Assembly: GCF_001411555.2 (NCBI RefSeq)
Contig: NC_049910.1
Location: 32,273,150 to 32,337,149 of the forward strand
Origin: Juglans regia
Lineage: Eukaryota; Streptophyta; Magnoliopsida; Fagales; Juglandaceae
Direction of reading: 5' to 3'
DNA: 64,000 nt
Part shown: piece after piece, positions 45,601 to 57,910 of the stretch
Numbering within the stretch: position 1 is the stretch's first letter
How the letters are laid out: every line of letters begins with the position of its first letter
Translations under genes and position numbers: made by a program
The notes under the pieces: generated by a model
Seen by the model: the letters and a program-made list of their open reading frames with translations, nothing else
The model's database searches: none
Told to the model about the DNA's origin: nothing

Positions 45601-47190
45601 CAAGTCAAACCTGTTAGTGAATTCGCAAACCTGAGTTATTTTTCCAGGATGTGGTGGGTTTGAGACGTTATCCATTTGGCGTTCTATTTCTGGAGATGAT
45701 GTTCCATTGATAAATATGTCGGGTAGCCGAAGACCGACCTGTACTCCTCCGCGAGAGGGATAGAGATTCCTCTGGCTTGACTCATCCATTTTGCCTCGCG
45801 GGGAGGTATATTGGAGCTGGTGGAGTTTCCTTTGGTGGTGATTTTGTTGTTGGAGATTCTTTTGTTGAAGCAAAGTCTGTTGGTGGAGATTTTATCTTCG
45901 GGTAGTCAAGGGCCGACCCACACTCCTCCGCAAAAGGGATAAGGCAACCTTTAAGTCCAACATTTCCCTTTCGCCTCATGAGTAGGTCAGTTGCTGATGG
46001 AAATCTCGTTGACATAGATTTCGTTGATGATGTTCGTGTCTTTCGCTTCATTATTCAGGCGATCTATAGACTCGGCCCGCTCTCCATCGAGGAGAGGAAT
46101 GCATTATGGCATTCTGCCTCTTTGTCCCCAGGGAGTTAATTCAGACAAAAATGTGGCTGGTTTGCTCCTTCACTGTGGTGGGGGTTGGGGTAAGTAATCG
46201 GGTAGCCGTGGTGCTGGTCCAACTCTCCACTCTGAAAGGGGTAAGGCAACTTTTAGCCCTACATTTTCTTATAGTATCCCGCAGGGAGGTATGTCATTAG
46301 GGCAGTCTGTTACTAGACTAGCTCCCACCCTTTGACACCGCAGGAAATGGTAAGTTTGGGCTAGGCTAGCGTTGATCCCACACTTCTTCGGGGGCTGAGG
46401 TAAGTTATTCGGGTAGCCGTGAGACTGATCCCTCTCTCCACTGTGGGAGGGATAAGGCAATCTTAAGGCTTACTTTTCTCTATAGTATCCCGCAATGAGG
46501 TAAGTCGTTTGGGCAATCTGTTATTGAATCTGCTCCCACCAGTTGACACTAAAGAGGAAGGTAATCATTTTCCTTAGGTAAGGTAGCTGAAGACTAACCC
46601 GCACTCTGTCACGAGAGGGACAATGCAACCTTAAAGCCTACATTTCCCTATAGTACCACGCGGGGATGTAAGTTCAAATAATAGTTGGCTGACAGCTCCT
46701 TCACCGTGAGGGGGGTCGCAGTAAGTTATTCGGACCGCCTCAAGGCTAGTCCCACTCTCCCAGACGAGGAGGCTGAACCGCCTGCTCGCCTATCATCCTT
46801 CGTGGGAGGTAAGTTGTTCGGTCAATCTGTTACTGAACCCGCTCCCGCCCGTTGACATCACAGGAAATGATAGGTTTGGGACAGGCTGATGTTGATCCCA
46901 CACTTCATCGCAATGGAGGTCCGGGTAAGTTATTCGGGCCACCTCACGGCTAGTCCCGCTCTCCCGGAAGAGGAGGCTGAGCCTCCTACTCGCATATCAT
47001 CCTTCGTGTGGAGGTAAGTTGTTCAGGCAGTCGATTACTGAACCCTCTCTCACCTATTGACGCTTACGATGAAGGTAAAATTTGTCTTTGGGTGGTCAAA
47101 GACTAACCCACAATCCTCTGCAAGAGGGACAAGACAACTTTTTAGGCCTACCTTTCACTTTTTGCCTCGCGGGGAGGTAAGTTGTTGATG
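45600..47190. repeat. Degenerate modular repeats ending in GAGGTAAGT
   Basis: Modules of variable length repeat phrases such as CGGGTAGCCGAAGACCGACC, CTCCTCCGCGAGAGGGA and CGCGGGGAGGTAAGTTG (for example near 45712, 45896, 46198, 46409, 46576, 46730, 46930 and 47089). They share words with the 137-bp array, so the whole 45.2-47.2 kb stretch is one decayed satellite-like array inside the element. Confidence 0.75.
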
Positions 47191-47416
47191 GAGTTCCCAT
47201 TTAGTAGAGTTGACTTGGTTGATTTTTTCGTTGCAAGTTATGCTAATTGAAGATATCGTGTCGAGTCGTACAACTGGTATTTCGCACCACATAAAATAAT
47301 TGCGTTAGTAAAATAGAATTCACTCAAGTTTAAAAGGAGACAAACCGGAGCGTTTAGCTGCTATGACTAATTTTTTGCCCGTTGTTGTTTGATTTTTCCC
47401 TTCTTCCTCTTCTTTC

Positions 47417-47458
<42 letters not shown>

Positions 47459-47459
47459 A
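47417..47459 (+). repeat. CT microsatellite
   Basis: An almost pure run of CT dinucleotides with one CTTT interruption. Confidence 0.9.
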
Positions 47460-47519
47460 TTGCTACTTGTCCGCTGCTTGACCGAAGTTGTCCACAGTTG
47501 TTTTGTCATTTCTCCTCTT

Positions 47520-48450
47520 CCTTGCTCCTCATTTTATTTCCGCTTCCATTTTTTTTTCTTTTTTCAAGCAAGAGCATCCACTAAGTGAGGTGGTGTGTCG
47601 CGTGCCTGCTATGCATGTGGCCAAGTTGTAATTGAGATGTGCAGCATGGCTGAACCTCTGGCAAGTAGACCTAGTTGCACGGTAACTAGGCGAGGAAGAC
47701 ACTGGCCAAGAAAAACACTTTCGAGGTACCCCCGGCCGAGGAGTTAAGGCCATGTAGTTCAGTGGCTCCAATGCATGGCCGACGAGTGGAGGCTGTGGAG
47801 CTTTTTCGGCAGCAATGCAGGGAGGTCGTGGAGTCTTACCTTGGTGTGTTGCCCACATGGTGGCCGCTGGCACCCCCACCGAGCCACAATGCGACTGGGC
47901 CAAGGTAATCTCAGCCATGGGCAATCCCAGACTCGCGTTCATGCGGTGATCTCCATCTTTGGGCAATGGTGGTCGTGGACCTTTTCTGAAGCGACATATG
48001 GCGTAGATGGTCTGTGAGGTGGTCTCCGGTGAGTCCTTGTTGCTTGTGGTGGGCTTCCATGAGCACACAGTGAGTTTTGGTGTACAACCATGGGCCATCC
48101 TGAGCCCACCGTGGTGGTCGGCGACCACCAGCCAACCGGCAGACTATAGAGGCCGCCACTGCCAGTGCCCTAGTAGGTCCCCGTTGCAGGTGGATGAGGG
48201 ATGGCCAGGGGCACAGGGCATGCCCGACCCTTACTACAGTGCCATGCACGAGACGTAGCATCCGTCCACTGTGCACTGTTTACTCCCATACCATGCACTT
48301 ATGCACTCAGCACTTATGTATGTCTGCATGTGTATTCCAAGTGTACTGTATATTTAAAAGTATCCAAAACAATTGCATTTACAGCCTAAGTGGCCGGGAA
48401 GTTCGATTCGCAGCCTTTCACGCTTCTTCTTTCTTTTGAGAAGTCAGTCT
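47520..48450. other. GC-richer interior of the LTR element, unidentified
   Basis: This part is markedly less AT-rich than its surroundings and keeps fairly long frames on both strands (47529-48128 minus, 48007-48439 plus). I see no domain, zinc knuckle or membrane segment. Frames on both strands are probably a consequence of base composition. It could be sequence captured by the element. Confidence 0.4.
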
Positions 48451-48594
48451 TTCATGCTAAATATATAAAAAATGCAATATACTTTTAATGCATGGAAAGC
48501 ACTCAAGCGCAGTGCACTTAATTGCTTGGGTGAGAAGATTTGCCCCTCTTTTTTTTTCTTTTTTTTTTTGTAGCAGTATTTTTTTTCTTTTTTT

Positions 48595-48836
48595 ATGAAA
48601 ATTCAAAAGGTTGAGAACACTTATTTAGAGAATTTTGATCTACTCCTTCAATATGAGCTCCTCGTTTTCTTTGCGAAGTGTTTGCACTTCGTTGGTCAGC
48701 TTCGTCACCCATTCCTCCATGATTTCCAGTCTTATTTTCAGCCTTGCCTCTATGGCTTCCTCTGTGTCTCTTCCGAGTCGCCTGGAACGGCTTTCCGTGG
48801 GCATACGAAGTACACGCAAGATCTATTATGATCCCA
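48595..48836 (-). pseudogene. Gag-like N-terminal coil of the LTR element
   Basis: Reading leftward from near the primer site, the translation is RVLRMPTESRSRRLGRDTEE and ends LRKENEELILKE before a stop. It is charged and probably coiled coil. Its position, immediately after the primer-binding site, fits the start of a Tat-type gag. It is only about 60 residues long and has no nucleocapsid motif. Confidence 0.5.
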
Positions 48837-48849
48837 CAGACGGCATCAC

Positions 48850-49565
48850 TGTTAACATCGTGTTTTGCACTCCCTTTGGCCGGGCCCCGGCAACTCGGGA
48901 CTTTAGAGCTGGGCCTTGATCTATGCTACATGTGAGCCCCCAGCAATGGTCCGGTGCGGCTATACGATGTCAGTTCGTACATCCTTGGTGGTGAACAATA
49001 TTTAGATGTAGAAAATAAAGAGATGAAAGTACAGATTTTACGTGGTTTGGCACTAGGCCTATGTCCACGGGGGTTTGGGGAGGAGAGATTTTACTATAAT
49101 AAACTTGTTTACAGTCTTTCGTGGCCTCTCATGTTTAACTGTACAATGAAAGTTGTAGAGCTAATTTATGGAGAAGAAGTTCTCCTTGGAGCTCTCTGGC
49201 TGAAGAAGAAGCCCCCAAGTATGAAGAAGTCGAAGTTGTCCCTGAAAAGAGTGTGTGAAGGATGATCTAAAACCCAAGAGTCGAAGAGATCCCAAATCTG
49301 TAGGTTTCTCTTGCCTTTTATTACCTGTCTCACACTTGCTTTAAGTCACTTCTGTACTTTTTCTCTCCTAACACCTTACACCTTATATTTTTTTGCTTTA
49401 TGTTAAATCATCCATTTTTCTCTCCTGTCATTGCGTTTCCCTTATTCTCCGCTTACACCTCCATTATTTCTTGTCCCTCACTCTTCTCTACTATTTGATC
49501 TTCTAGTGAGCCGGCCAATGGCTAGGCCTAGGACATTTTATGGGCCCGGAAAAAATCCCCTTACA
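48850..49565 (-). repeat. 5' LTR of the non-autonomous element
   Basis: This 716-bp LTR runs on the minus strand from TGTAAGGGGATTTTTTCC (49565 downward) to GATGTTAACA at 48850. The primer site lies immediately inside and ACATA immediately outside. Confidence 0.8.
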
Positions 49566-49570
49566 ACATA

Positions 49571-50213
49571 TATTTTGAGAAGAAGTGATCCACTACAACA
49601 ATGTTTGAGACCAAAAAGATATTTTGAGACAAAAGAAATTTCATCCAAAAGAGGTATTCCATGCTTCATGCGATATTAGATACCTGTCTGCATTCATGAT
49701 CATCGTCTAATTATCATCTTTCGCATGGTCTTTGATGGAATAATACCATCTTCGATCTGCTCGGTTGTCGGTAATCTACCTCCTATTAAAAGATATCGAT
49801 TAGGCTCAATGCAGCAATGACATAAGATATCGTTGGTGGCCCATGCAACATGTCCAAATTCAAACGCTTTTAACTGTTACTCCGTCGGCAAGTTTTGACC
49901 CAAAACTTCTAAGCTGGACATACAATCCACTACTTGTACACACATATATGGATTTTCTTGAAACTGGATTGGAAAAATTAAACTTCTTCCAAACCATCTA
50001 TATATAAAATTGACAAGGGTTCATTAAATATGTAACACATACATTTTAAAAATTCTAAGTTAAATGCTCGTCAGGTATGCTCTTATTAAAAAAAAAAATT
50101 GTAATTCTTATAACATGATCAAGAGGCACATATATATCACTTTTTTAAATGAGTTGAAGGAAATTTTCTCCAACTTTACTTGAAGGAAAATTGATTTGTC
50201 CAAACAAAAGCGC

Positions 50214-50261
<48 letters not shown>

Positions 50262-50782
50262 AAAGTCAATATTAAACCTATTAATGGGATGATAACAGAG
50301 TGGCGAAAATTGTGTTAATAACTTTCTTAGGTCATATGACACGTACGGGCTTTGCATGTAGTCGAAGTTTTGGAGGCATCCTCATCTAAAAAATAATAAA
50401 GATGTAAGACTTGAAGGGCAGGCACCAATCATGCAGCTTTGAATTCTTCTTATAACTATAATCTGCCAACTTCAGATTCTTTTCTTCCAAATTCCCTCTT
50501 TTCTTCCTTTTTTGGGTGTGCCAGCGCGGTATATACAAGGAAACGCAAAAGATTAAGTCGAGACGAGTCATACCACTCTAAATTATGAATTATTCAAAGC
50601 AATTGATCTTCCTAATTCCCTACGTCGCGAGTACTACGTTGAATATTGAAAGACCTTTAGCTCATACTTTTGCTAAACATTACAAATTCTCGATCGAGGA
50701 TAGACTTGTGTGTGTGTATATATGGGATCCAGCTTAGTCGAAGTTGAAAACCGATACGAGTAGTAGTAGGCCTAGGGGAAAA
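49571..50782. other. Intergenic DNA with a TA/TG microsatellite
   Basis: No gene is supported. A TA run followed by TG dinucleotides lies at about 50217-50262. The minus-strand frames 50145-50357 and 50386-50571 have no domain content. Confidence 0.6.
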
Positions 50783-51233
50783 TGTCGTCCTAATAGAAGG
50801 TCCAAATCACATTACCTATATTTCAAAAGAACTAGTCAATTATATAATTGGAGTCTCATTAGAACTTTATAAAGAGTAAGAACTTTTCCTTCTCAAGTAA
50901 TGTGGGATCTCATTCACGACCACCTACCATTATCCTTATCAGATATCACAATCTTCCCTCCTTAAATTCTCAACGTCCTCGTCGAGCTTGTCTGTTGTAG
51001 GTGACACGACTCAAGTCCCACATTTTTTTGTTGTGATAGGCTTTGATACTATTTATAACGTCTCAATATATAGAAGGCCTAAACCAGATGGTATATATTC
51101 CAGAAGGACTAGTTAATGTTACAATTAGAGCCTCATTGAAACCTTATTATAAAGAGCAAGAATTTTTCCTTCTTAAATAATGTAGGATCTCATTCACTAC
51201 CTACATTTATCATTATCATATGGGAGTATCACA
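50783..51233 (-). mobile_element. TRIM-like element, family C
   Basis: Two direct repeats (50783-50950 and 51054-51233, about 170-180 bp) share the blocks AGAAGG, CTCATT(A/G)(A/G)AAC, TATAAAGAG and TGTRGGATCTCATTC. Each ends in TATCACA. On the minus strand the sequence next to the right repeat reads TAGTATCAAAGCC, a worn methionine-tRNA primer site. A pyrimidine tract follows the left repeat. The 100-bp interior is non-coding. No target duplication was found. Confidence 0.75.
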
Positions 51234-54083
51234 AATGCAGTCTTGAAACCTTCCATTGTTCAATAGATGTTCTGATCTTTTATTGTTAACTCACTTAACT
51301 TTGGTAAGATTTAATTTAAAAGAAAATAGCATCATGTGATATATACTCCTTCAATATTATTTAATGTTAATCTTGTGTCTATGACGACCGTAAGTACGTT
51401 CTTCAATTTCATCACCATCCAATTCGCTTGTAAGAGGAGTACTACCGCATTTCCATTCATTCTCTTGCATATTTGAAGGGATCTAATTATTGACTTTCTC
51501 CATTAATGTTTAGATCATCAAAACCAAATGTCAAATTAAGTCATCTTTTCACGTACTTGTTCACATATTTTAATCATATAATACAATTAATAATATATAT
51601 TGTAACTAGCTAGCATATATGTATAGGGCATTTTCTACCCCCCATTAATTCTACGTACGAAACTCTTGTTCTAAGGCAAATATTAATTTGGAAGGTGGAT
51701 GGGATCGATGGTGGCTGCGAGATCTTCCAAATCGAATGATCATCACAGTACTAAATCTCTGTTATTTTTCAGGGTTAATGGAGACCACGTGTACACCCAT
51801 TTTATGGAGTACCATGAATTAATATATTAATTCAATAATTTCAATAATTTCAGAGGTAGGTGGATTTTATTGCCATGGGACTTGACTTTATATTCAATAA
51901 TTTCAATTGTGTATTATTTCAAAAAACGGGATCTAAGTAGTCAGCAATGATTAAAAAGTATGTAGGTGGAGTTATATATATTAATGGGCTTGACTTTACA
52001 TTCTATTATTTGAGGCATGCCATTGTATTTTGGAAAAAGGGGTCTTTGTGTATGTAGGAACAAGTGAACGAAATTTAGAGAATGTGTGGCTTAGAAAAGA
52101 AAGGACTTGAATAACAAAAAACACTTCAGCTATTTGCATGTGTCATAGGAAAACCCGTTTTGAGTTATTTAACATGGTGTTTGGAGGTTTTTAGTCAAGA
52201 TCCCATTAATGATTACATAGGAAAATATTATTAACATTCTAGAGGATCCTTATCAAATAAATCTAAGGTTATTCGAATGGTAGTACATGCGAGATGGAGA
52301 TTTTACCCGAAGTGCTACAATAATAAAACAAGCATGAATAAGTAGTACGGCCTATTATATATTAAAATCTCTTTGTTAAAATTCAAACTCTTATATAATT
52401 TAGCTCTCTTGATCCTAAATAGATTTCTCACTATTTGATCTAGGGTTGGGCAATGGGCCCCTACAATCCAGCCTGCCCACCCAATCTAGCAGGACGGGCG
52501 GGCAATGTCTCGATTGCAGGTGCAGGCGAGTGATTAAGGCAAAAATCAACATGCGAGTGGAGGTTCGACGGGAATCCGCTCACCCATGTGTGTGTGTATA
52601 TATATGCTTTTTAAAAAATATATATAAATCATATATAAAACCAAAACCCTAATGTTCTTTCTCTCTCCTCTCACTTTCTCCTCCAACCGTCCACCTCTCT
52701 TCTCAGTCCTTTCTCTTCTCTTCTTCTACTTCCCTCACACAGGCTGTTCTCCATTCTCCTCCTCTTCTCCCTTCTCCTCATATTCTTATTTTCTTTTATT
52801 TCTCCTCCTCTCAATGCTCTTCATCTTCTCCACCCATGACCAAATTGTCTAAGAGTTATTTTATTTGCAAGTCGATGTGTAGAACATATCATCCACATAA
52901 CTATGTTTTATTCAAATTTTAAAATTTTTTTTTCAAATCAAATTATGACATGTAAGTGCTTTGTTAAGTGTGTTATTCCTGGCAACTTGTAAATAGAATT
53001 TTTCTTTGACCAATGCTTCAATAATATATCCCTTTATGGTTTCCTAGTATTAATTATTATTAGCCCAGTGATGTATCATCCTTATATTTCCTAGATGATC
53101 CCTCTAGATATATAGTCTATCATCCATGAGCACATAACTTTTTACTTTTCCCTTTTTTTGATCATTTTTCATTGGTGCGTTTTCTCCCCCACAATTTAGG
53201 TCAATTTAGGTTGCAAGCATGCAATGATTGATCCTGTTGAAATGACTGAAAATTGGTGCATTATAAATTCTATATATATACGCCAAGTAATTACGTTTCA
53301 AATTTGAAGTGTGTGTATATGCGCGTGTATATATATATATGTATGTATATCACATTCGAAATAGGTAATGCCTCTCCCTCCTGAATGCTAACCCAGGGAG
53401 GTTCATATGGTAGTGTATGTAGACACTAAACTACTTTGATTTGAACACTCCTTTTGTTTGGTTTGTGGAAGAAAAGTTTAGACTTCAGATTTGTTGTTTA
53501 ACTCGTTGTTCATTAGGTCTAATATTATAATTATGTCTCATCAACAATGCGTAATGCTAGCTCTCACGCACCCTGATCTTCATGCAATATGCCCAACTGA
53601 TGGAGGTAATTTATATATTTTTGTGGGGCCGGCGAAATATTTCTTCAGTTTGGAACTTGGAAGTTGCGTACGTACCTACCCAAATTCATATATGTTTCTA
53701 ACCTTAATTTCATTTCCCATTGATTATGCAATATATATATATACACTAGGGAACGGCTCCGGTGCATTAGTCCCGGGGTATATTTGACATAATGATTTAA
53801 ATAAAAATAAATAAAAAAAGTCAATAGCTTCTTTGTCTAGAAAAAGAAAATACAAAGTTAAAGAAAAATAAAAAAATAAAGATTAAAAAAATCTAAATTT
53901 TAACAAAATAATAAACAAATCAAATATTGTACATACAATGTATAAATATTGATAATATATACATGATATATAGTTCTTTTCTTATTTGTTTTTCTTCATA
54001 ATTTGGTAATTATTAATTAAGTATATAGAAATGTTTATGCAGATCCGTATTAAAAATTAATCTTAAGGGCTTGTTGGGCATAT

Positions 54084-54126
<43 letters not shown>

Positions 54127-55181
54127 GATCGGTAGTAATATTTACATGACTACCTATGATCTCTAAAATCTCAATTAATGCATGGGGCCCGGGTATCAAA
54201 ACAAAACAAGCTTATTGTCATCATTAATATAATATTATTGGCTGCAGGCATTTTTAGTAGGATGAACGGCGTTAATTTTTAACGAAAATATAATAAAAAT
54301 TATTAAAATAAAAATTTTTGTTTGATAGCCACTTTTTATATATATATATATATAAAGAGATATATATATTTCATAGCCTAGCTATATATAATATTTCTTA
54401 TATATGTAAATCCCTAATTAGATATTAATAATTTATTTAAAAATTTGTTTATAATTTTACTATATATATAATATTATACCATTTAATCATATTTGTTGAA
54501 TATATAGATAAAACCAAAGACCCTAGTTTTCTAATTACTAGCAATAAATTCAAAGAAATTTATATGGAGGATCATAAAACTTAAGCTGTAATGCTAGAGA
54601 GAAGCCACTATAGCAGTGCATACTTTGCACTCACTGCGTGGCTGTTTCTAATTAATTGTTCCCAACACTCACTTGGAGAGATGTGTGATTTAGATGATAC
54701 CACATCATGTGTACAAAGTGGATGCTCCTAATAGTAACTTCTATCTATATTTATTCTTTAAGCATATATCTCTCGTATAAGCAACACTAAACCTTCTAGA
54801 GATCAAACCTCGACCATTTATAGCTTTCTTCTCAACTATATAGTCTTCTTGCTTTGCTATTTTCTCCCCTCGTTACCTAAAACGGTAACCCAAAAATAAT
54901 ATCAAAACAAATCAAAGAGCAGCCTTTCTTTCCTCCCATTATTCAATGAAACAATTAATCAACATTTTACTCTTGTTTGTATTTTTCGTTTCTATGGTAT
55001 TTACATTTGTAAATCGAGGTGGCCATCATTAATTGAGTCCAATAATTAGCAAGTAAACTCAAAGGCTCATAATTGTTAAGGGATCATTATTTCTTAATAC
55101 ATAATTGTGATCCTCTTCAATTCCCAATAATAAAGTTCAATGATCCAATATAAAGCTGAATGATAGCCACAACATTAAAAT
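51234..55181. other. AT-rich intergenic DNA, no gene recognised
   Basis: About 4 kb of AT-rich sequence. It includes an ATA/AAT trinucleotide microsatellite at 54085-54126 and TA runs near 53325-53345 and 54335-54370. A TAGGGTTGGGCAATGGGCCC phrase at 52441 looks like a hAT-type end, but no partner end was found. The frames at 52446-52852 and 53491-53787 are low complexity or without domains. Confidence 0.6.
54085..54126. repeat. Trinucleotide microsatellite (AAT)n
   Basis: About 14 uninterrupted copies of ATA/AAT. Confidence 0.9.
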
Positions 55182-55356
55182 GCCGTTTGGATAATAAATT
55201 GAGCTAAAAGATGAAAGTTGAATAATATATTTTTAAAATATTATTTTTTAATATTATAAAAAGTTACATTATTTATTATATTTTTGTATAAAAATTTAAA
55301 AAATTTATAATGATGAGATGAGATGAGATGCAACATTATTTTCACTATCCAAACGG
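55182..55356. mobile_element. MITE of the GATGAG family, copy 4
   Basis: The left end is GCCGTTTGGATAATAAATTG. The right end reverse-complemented is GCCGTTTGGATAGTGAAAAT, giving 14-bp near-perfect inverted repeats. GATGAGATGAGATGAGATG lies inside the right end. It is about 175 bp, AT-rich and non-coding. Confidence 0.75.
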
Positions 55357-55814
55357 CGCGTAAGTATTCGCGTGGGGTCCGTATCATCCATAATTTCTAC
55401 ATGAATAGGTTGTAGAGCCTACATGATTGATGTTTATCTCTTTTTAAAATTTGATTATCAAATTTAATGTAACAATTGAGATTAGAAAAGAAGTATTAAT
55501 TACAATTACTAAAACTTTCCATAAAAATAAACTCACAATCTAATATTACATATATAATTAATGAAAAACTAAATTTTATAAAAAAAAATTAAAAAGTCAA
55601 AAGTCAAAACAAGAGTACTTATTAAATTTGTAAAAGATTAGCATTTTTCTTTTCTAATTACAACTTTTCCCCTTCCGAGACGGTAGTAGTCAAATGAACA
55701 AAGGGCAAATTTTATCTGCGTAGTAGGTGATCACTAGTATATACGTACGTAGACTAGCTTGTCAAATTCTCCTTATCCATTCTTCGTCACCATCATATCA
55801 TTTTCCATTATTAG

Positions 55815-56012
55815 TAGAAGTTTAGATTTAAAACTCAACTCAACCCATCTCATTTTATTATTATAATTTTTTTAAATTTTTATATAAAATATAATAAATA
55901 ATTTAATTTTTTTAAATTTAAAAAAAAAATTTCAAATCTTTACATTAAATATAATAAATAATTTAATTTTTATTTTACTATTTACAAATTATCTTATCGA
56001 ATCCAAACCTCT
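55815..56012. mobile_element. Worn MITE-like fragment just upstream of the sulfate transporter
   Basis: The left side reads GTTTAGATTTAAAACTCAAC and is followed by CAACCCATCTCATTTTATT. The right side reverse-complemented begins GGTTTGGATTCGATAAGAT. The interior is AT-rich with a duplicated TAAATAATTTAATTTTT phrase. These traits match the GATGAG family, but the ends are too diverged for certainty. Confidence 0.45.
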
Positions 56013-56027
56013 GTTCTAATCTTTGCC

Positions 56028-56034
56028 TATAAAT
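56028..56034 (+). promoter_or_regulatory. Probable TATA box of the sulfate transporter gene
   Basis: TATAAAT lies 82 bp before the ATG at 56116. A CT-rich leader (56080-56097) lies between them, a common plant 5' UTR feature. Confidence 0.65.
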
Positions 56035-56115
56035 GCATGCTATAACTCCATCCTTTAGCCTCCCTACACCCACTTAGTTCTCTCTCTCTCTCTCTCTGAG
56101 ATCCGTGTGGCCATC

Positions 56116-56447
56116 ATGGGTAGTGCTTCTATCGAGCCCCAACGCCTGGTCGTGAGCTTTGCTCCCCCAAGAGACTTTGTCACCACTTTGAAATCAGATC
56201 TGAAAGAAACTTTCTTCCCCGACGATCCATTCCAGCAATTTAGAAATGAAAAACCATCTCGCCGTCTTAAAAAAGCCCTACAATACTTCATCCCAATCTT
56301 CGAATGGCTTCCAAAATACAACTTCCATTTATTCCGATACGATCTTCTCGCCGGAATCACCATTACAAGCCTCGCAATCCCTCAGGGAATCAGCTATGCA
56401 AGACTTGCATCCCTTCCTCCCATCATCGGCCTCTGTAAGATAGACCC

Positions 56448-56478
<31 letters not shown>

Positions 56479-57858
56479 AATTTCTACTCGGAGAAACTGA
56501 AAGATTTTGCGCTATTTTGTTGTAGATTCTAGCTTTGTTCCGCCGCTCATATACGCTGTTTTCGGGAACTCGAAGCATCTTGCAGTGGGAACCGTGGCAG
56601 CATGCTCGTTGTTCCTACAGTCAACCATTTCAGACGTAGTATCGCCAAACGATGATCCAGCATTGTATCTCCGTTTGATATTCACATCAACGTTCATCAC
56701 TGGTATCTTTCAGACGGCTCTAGGTTTTCTAAGGTAAAAACATTCATGTGGATAAGATGAGTGACTATATATATATATAGGAACAAATTAATATCCTTCT
56801 CAACAAAAAATAAATAAAAAACATAGAAGATATATATACATGCACATATATAGAGAAGGATATATATTAATCTTTTTATAGAAAATCCACTATTACAATT
56901 ATTATTATTATCTGGCATGTATTTATTACTATGTTGGCTGTTAATTAATCAAATAATTAGATGCATATAATGATTTCTGCAGGTTGGGAATTCTAGTGGA
57001 TTTCTTATCGCATTCAACGATAACTGGTTTTATGGGTGGGACGGCGATAATCATCTGCCTGCAACAGTTAAAGGGGATTTTCGGATTGCTTCATTTTACG
57101 ACTAAAACGGATGTGATATCTGTAATTCATGCAATCTTCAAAAACAGAAAAGAGGTTTGTACGTACAAAAACACAAAAGTAAACAATAAAAAATCATTTT
57201 TTACAAGTTCGCTTAATATATCATATATCATATCGAATATATTATTAATGCAAAACTTTGTCATAGTATGATAAATACTTATGTTTTAAATATTTCTATG
57301 TTATCGTTAGACTACATAGTATAACGGATGAAACTGAAAAAAGTAATTAATCTTGTTTATTATTATATATTATATTGTATTTAATTCCAGAGTAAGAAAA
57401 CATTTTCTTTAAAGAATATTTCCATTAATATCACGTGAAAATGTCTTATTAATTAAGCCTCGTGTGGCTGTGCGTACATATATGCATGATATTGCCGCCA
57501 CATTAGAAAAAAAAATTGTAAACAAACGACTTTGGAATAAAAAAGCTAGTAGATCTAGATACGTAATGAGATTCTTTTATATATATAATATATATAGTGG
57601 CTGGCAGGACTTCTCTAGCTAAATAGCGATCACCACATGCAGTACTACTATATATAAATAATATCGCAGGTTGTTCTTTTGGAATAATTGAAACAAAAAA
57701 CAAGAACACTAAAAAAGCTAATTAGTGATGATCTTCAAATATTTGAAAATGACGATCGGTCACTTAATTTCTTCCTTTTCCAGTGGAGGTGGGAGAGCAT
57801 AGTTGTTGGGGTAACTTTCCTTTGTTTCCTTCAAGTAACTACATACGTGGTAAGCTTT

Positions 57859-57910
<52 letters not shown>

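Larger units (their letters stand above)
44019..49565 (-). mobile_element. Non-autonomous LTR retrotransposon (LARD-like, Tat-type leader)
   Basis: A perfect 5-bp duplication ACATA flanks the element at 44014-44018 and 49566-49570. Its two LTRs match over about 345 bp (44019-44365 and 48850-49198), sharing blocks such as ATAATAAACTTGTTTACAGT and GCAATGGTCCGGTGC. On the minus strand, directly beside the right LTR, GATGCCGTCTGTGGGATC resembles the TGGCGCCGTCTGTGGGA-like primer site of Tat-type elements. The 5.5-kb element has no protease, RT or integrase. Its interior holds tandem repeats and a short gag-like frame. Confidence 0.85.

Noticed and set aside
45200..47190. CRISPR-like array
   Set aside because: Units vary in length, are diverged along their whole length and lack constant repeats with unique spacers. 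The host is a plant.
47529..48276. Long minus-strand frame of 199 codons in the LTR element
   Set aside because: Frames are long on both strands in a GC-richer block and there is no domain. I do not call it a gene.
48395..48425. GTTCGATTCGCAGCC, which resembles a tRNA T-arm
   Set aside because: No matching acceptor stem, D-arm or anticodon arm could be found around it.
52441..52530. hAT-like start TAGGGTTGGGCAATGGGC
   Set aside because: No matching second terminus or 8-bp duplication was located.
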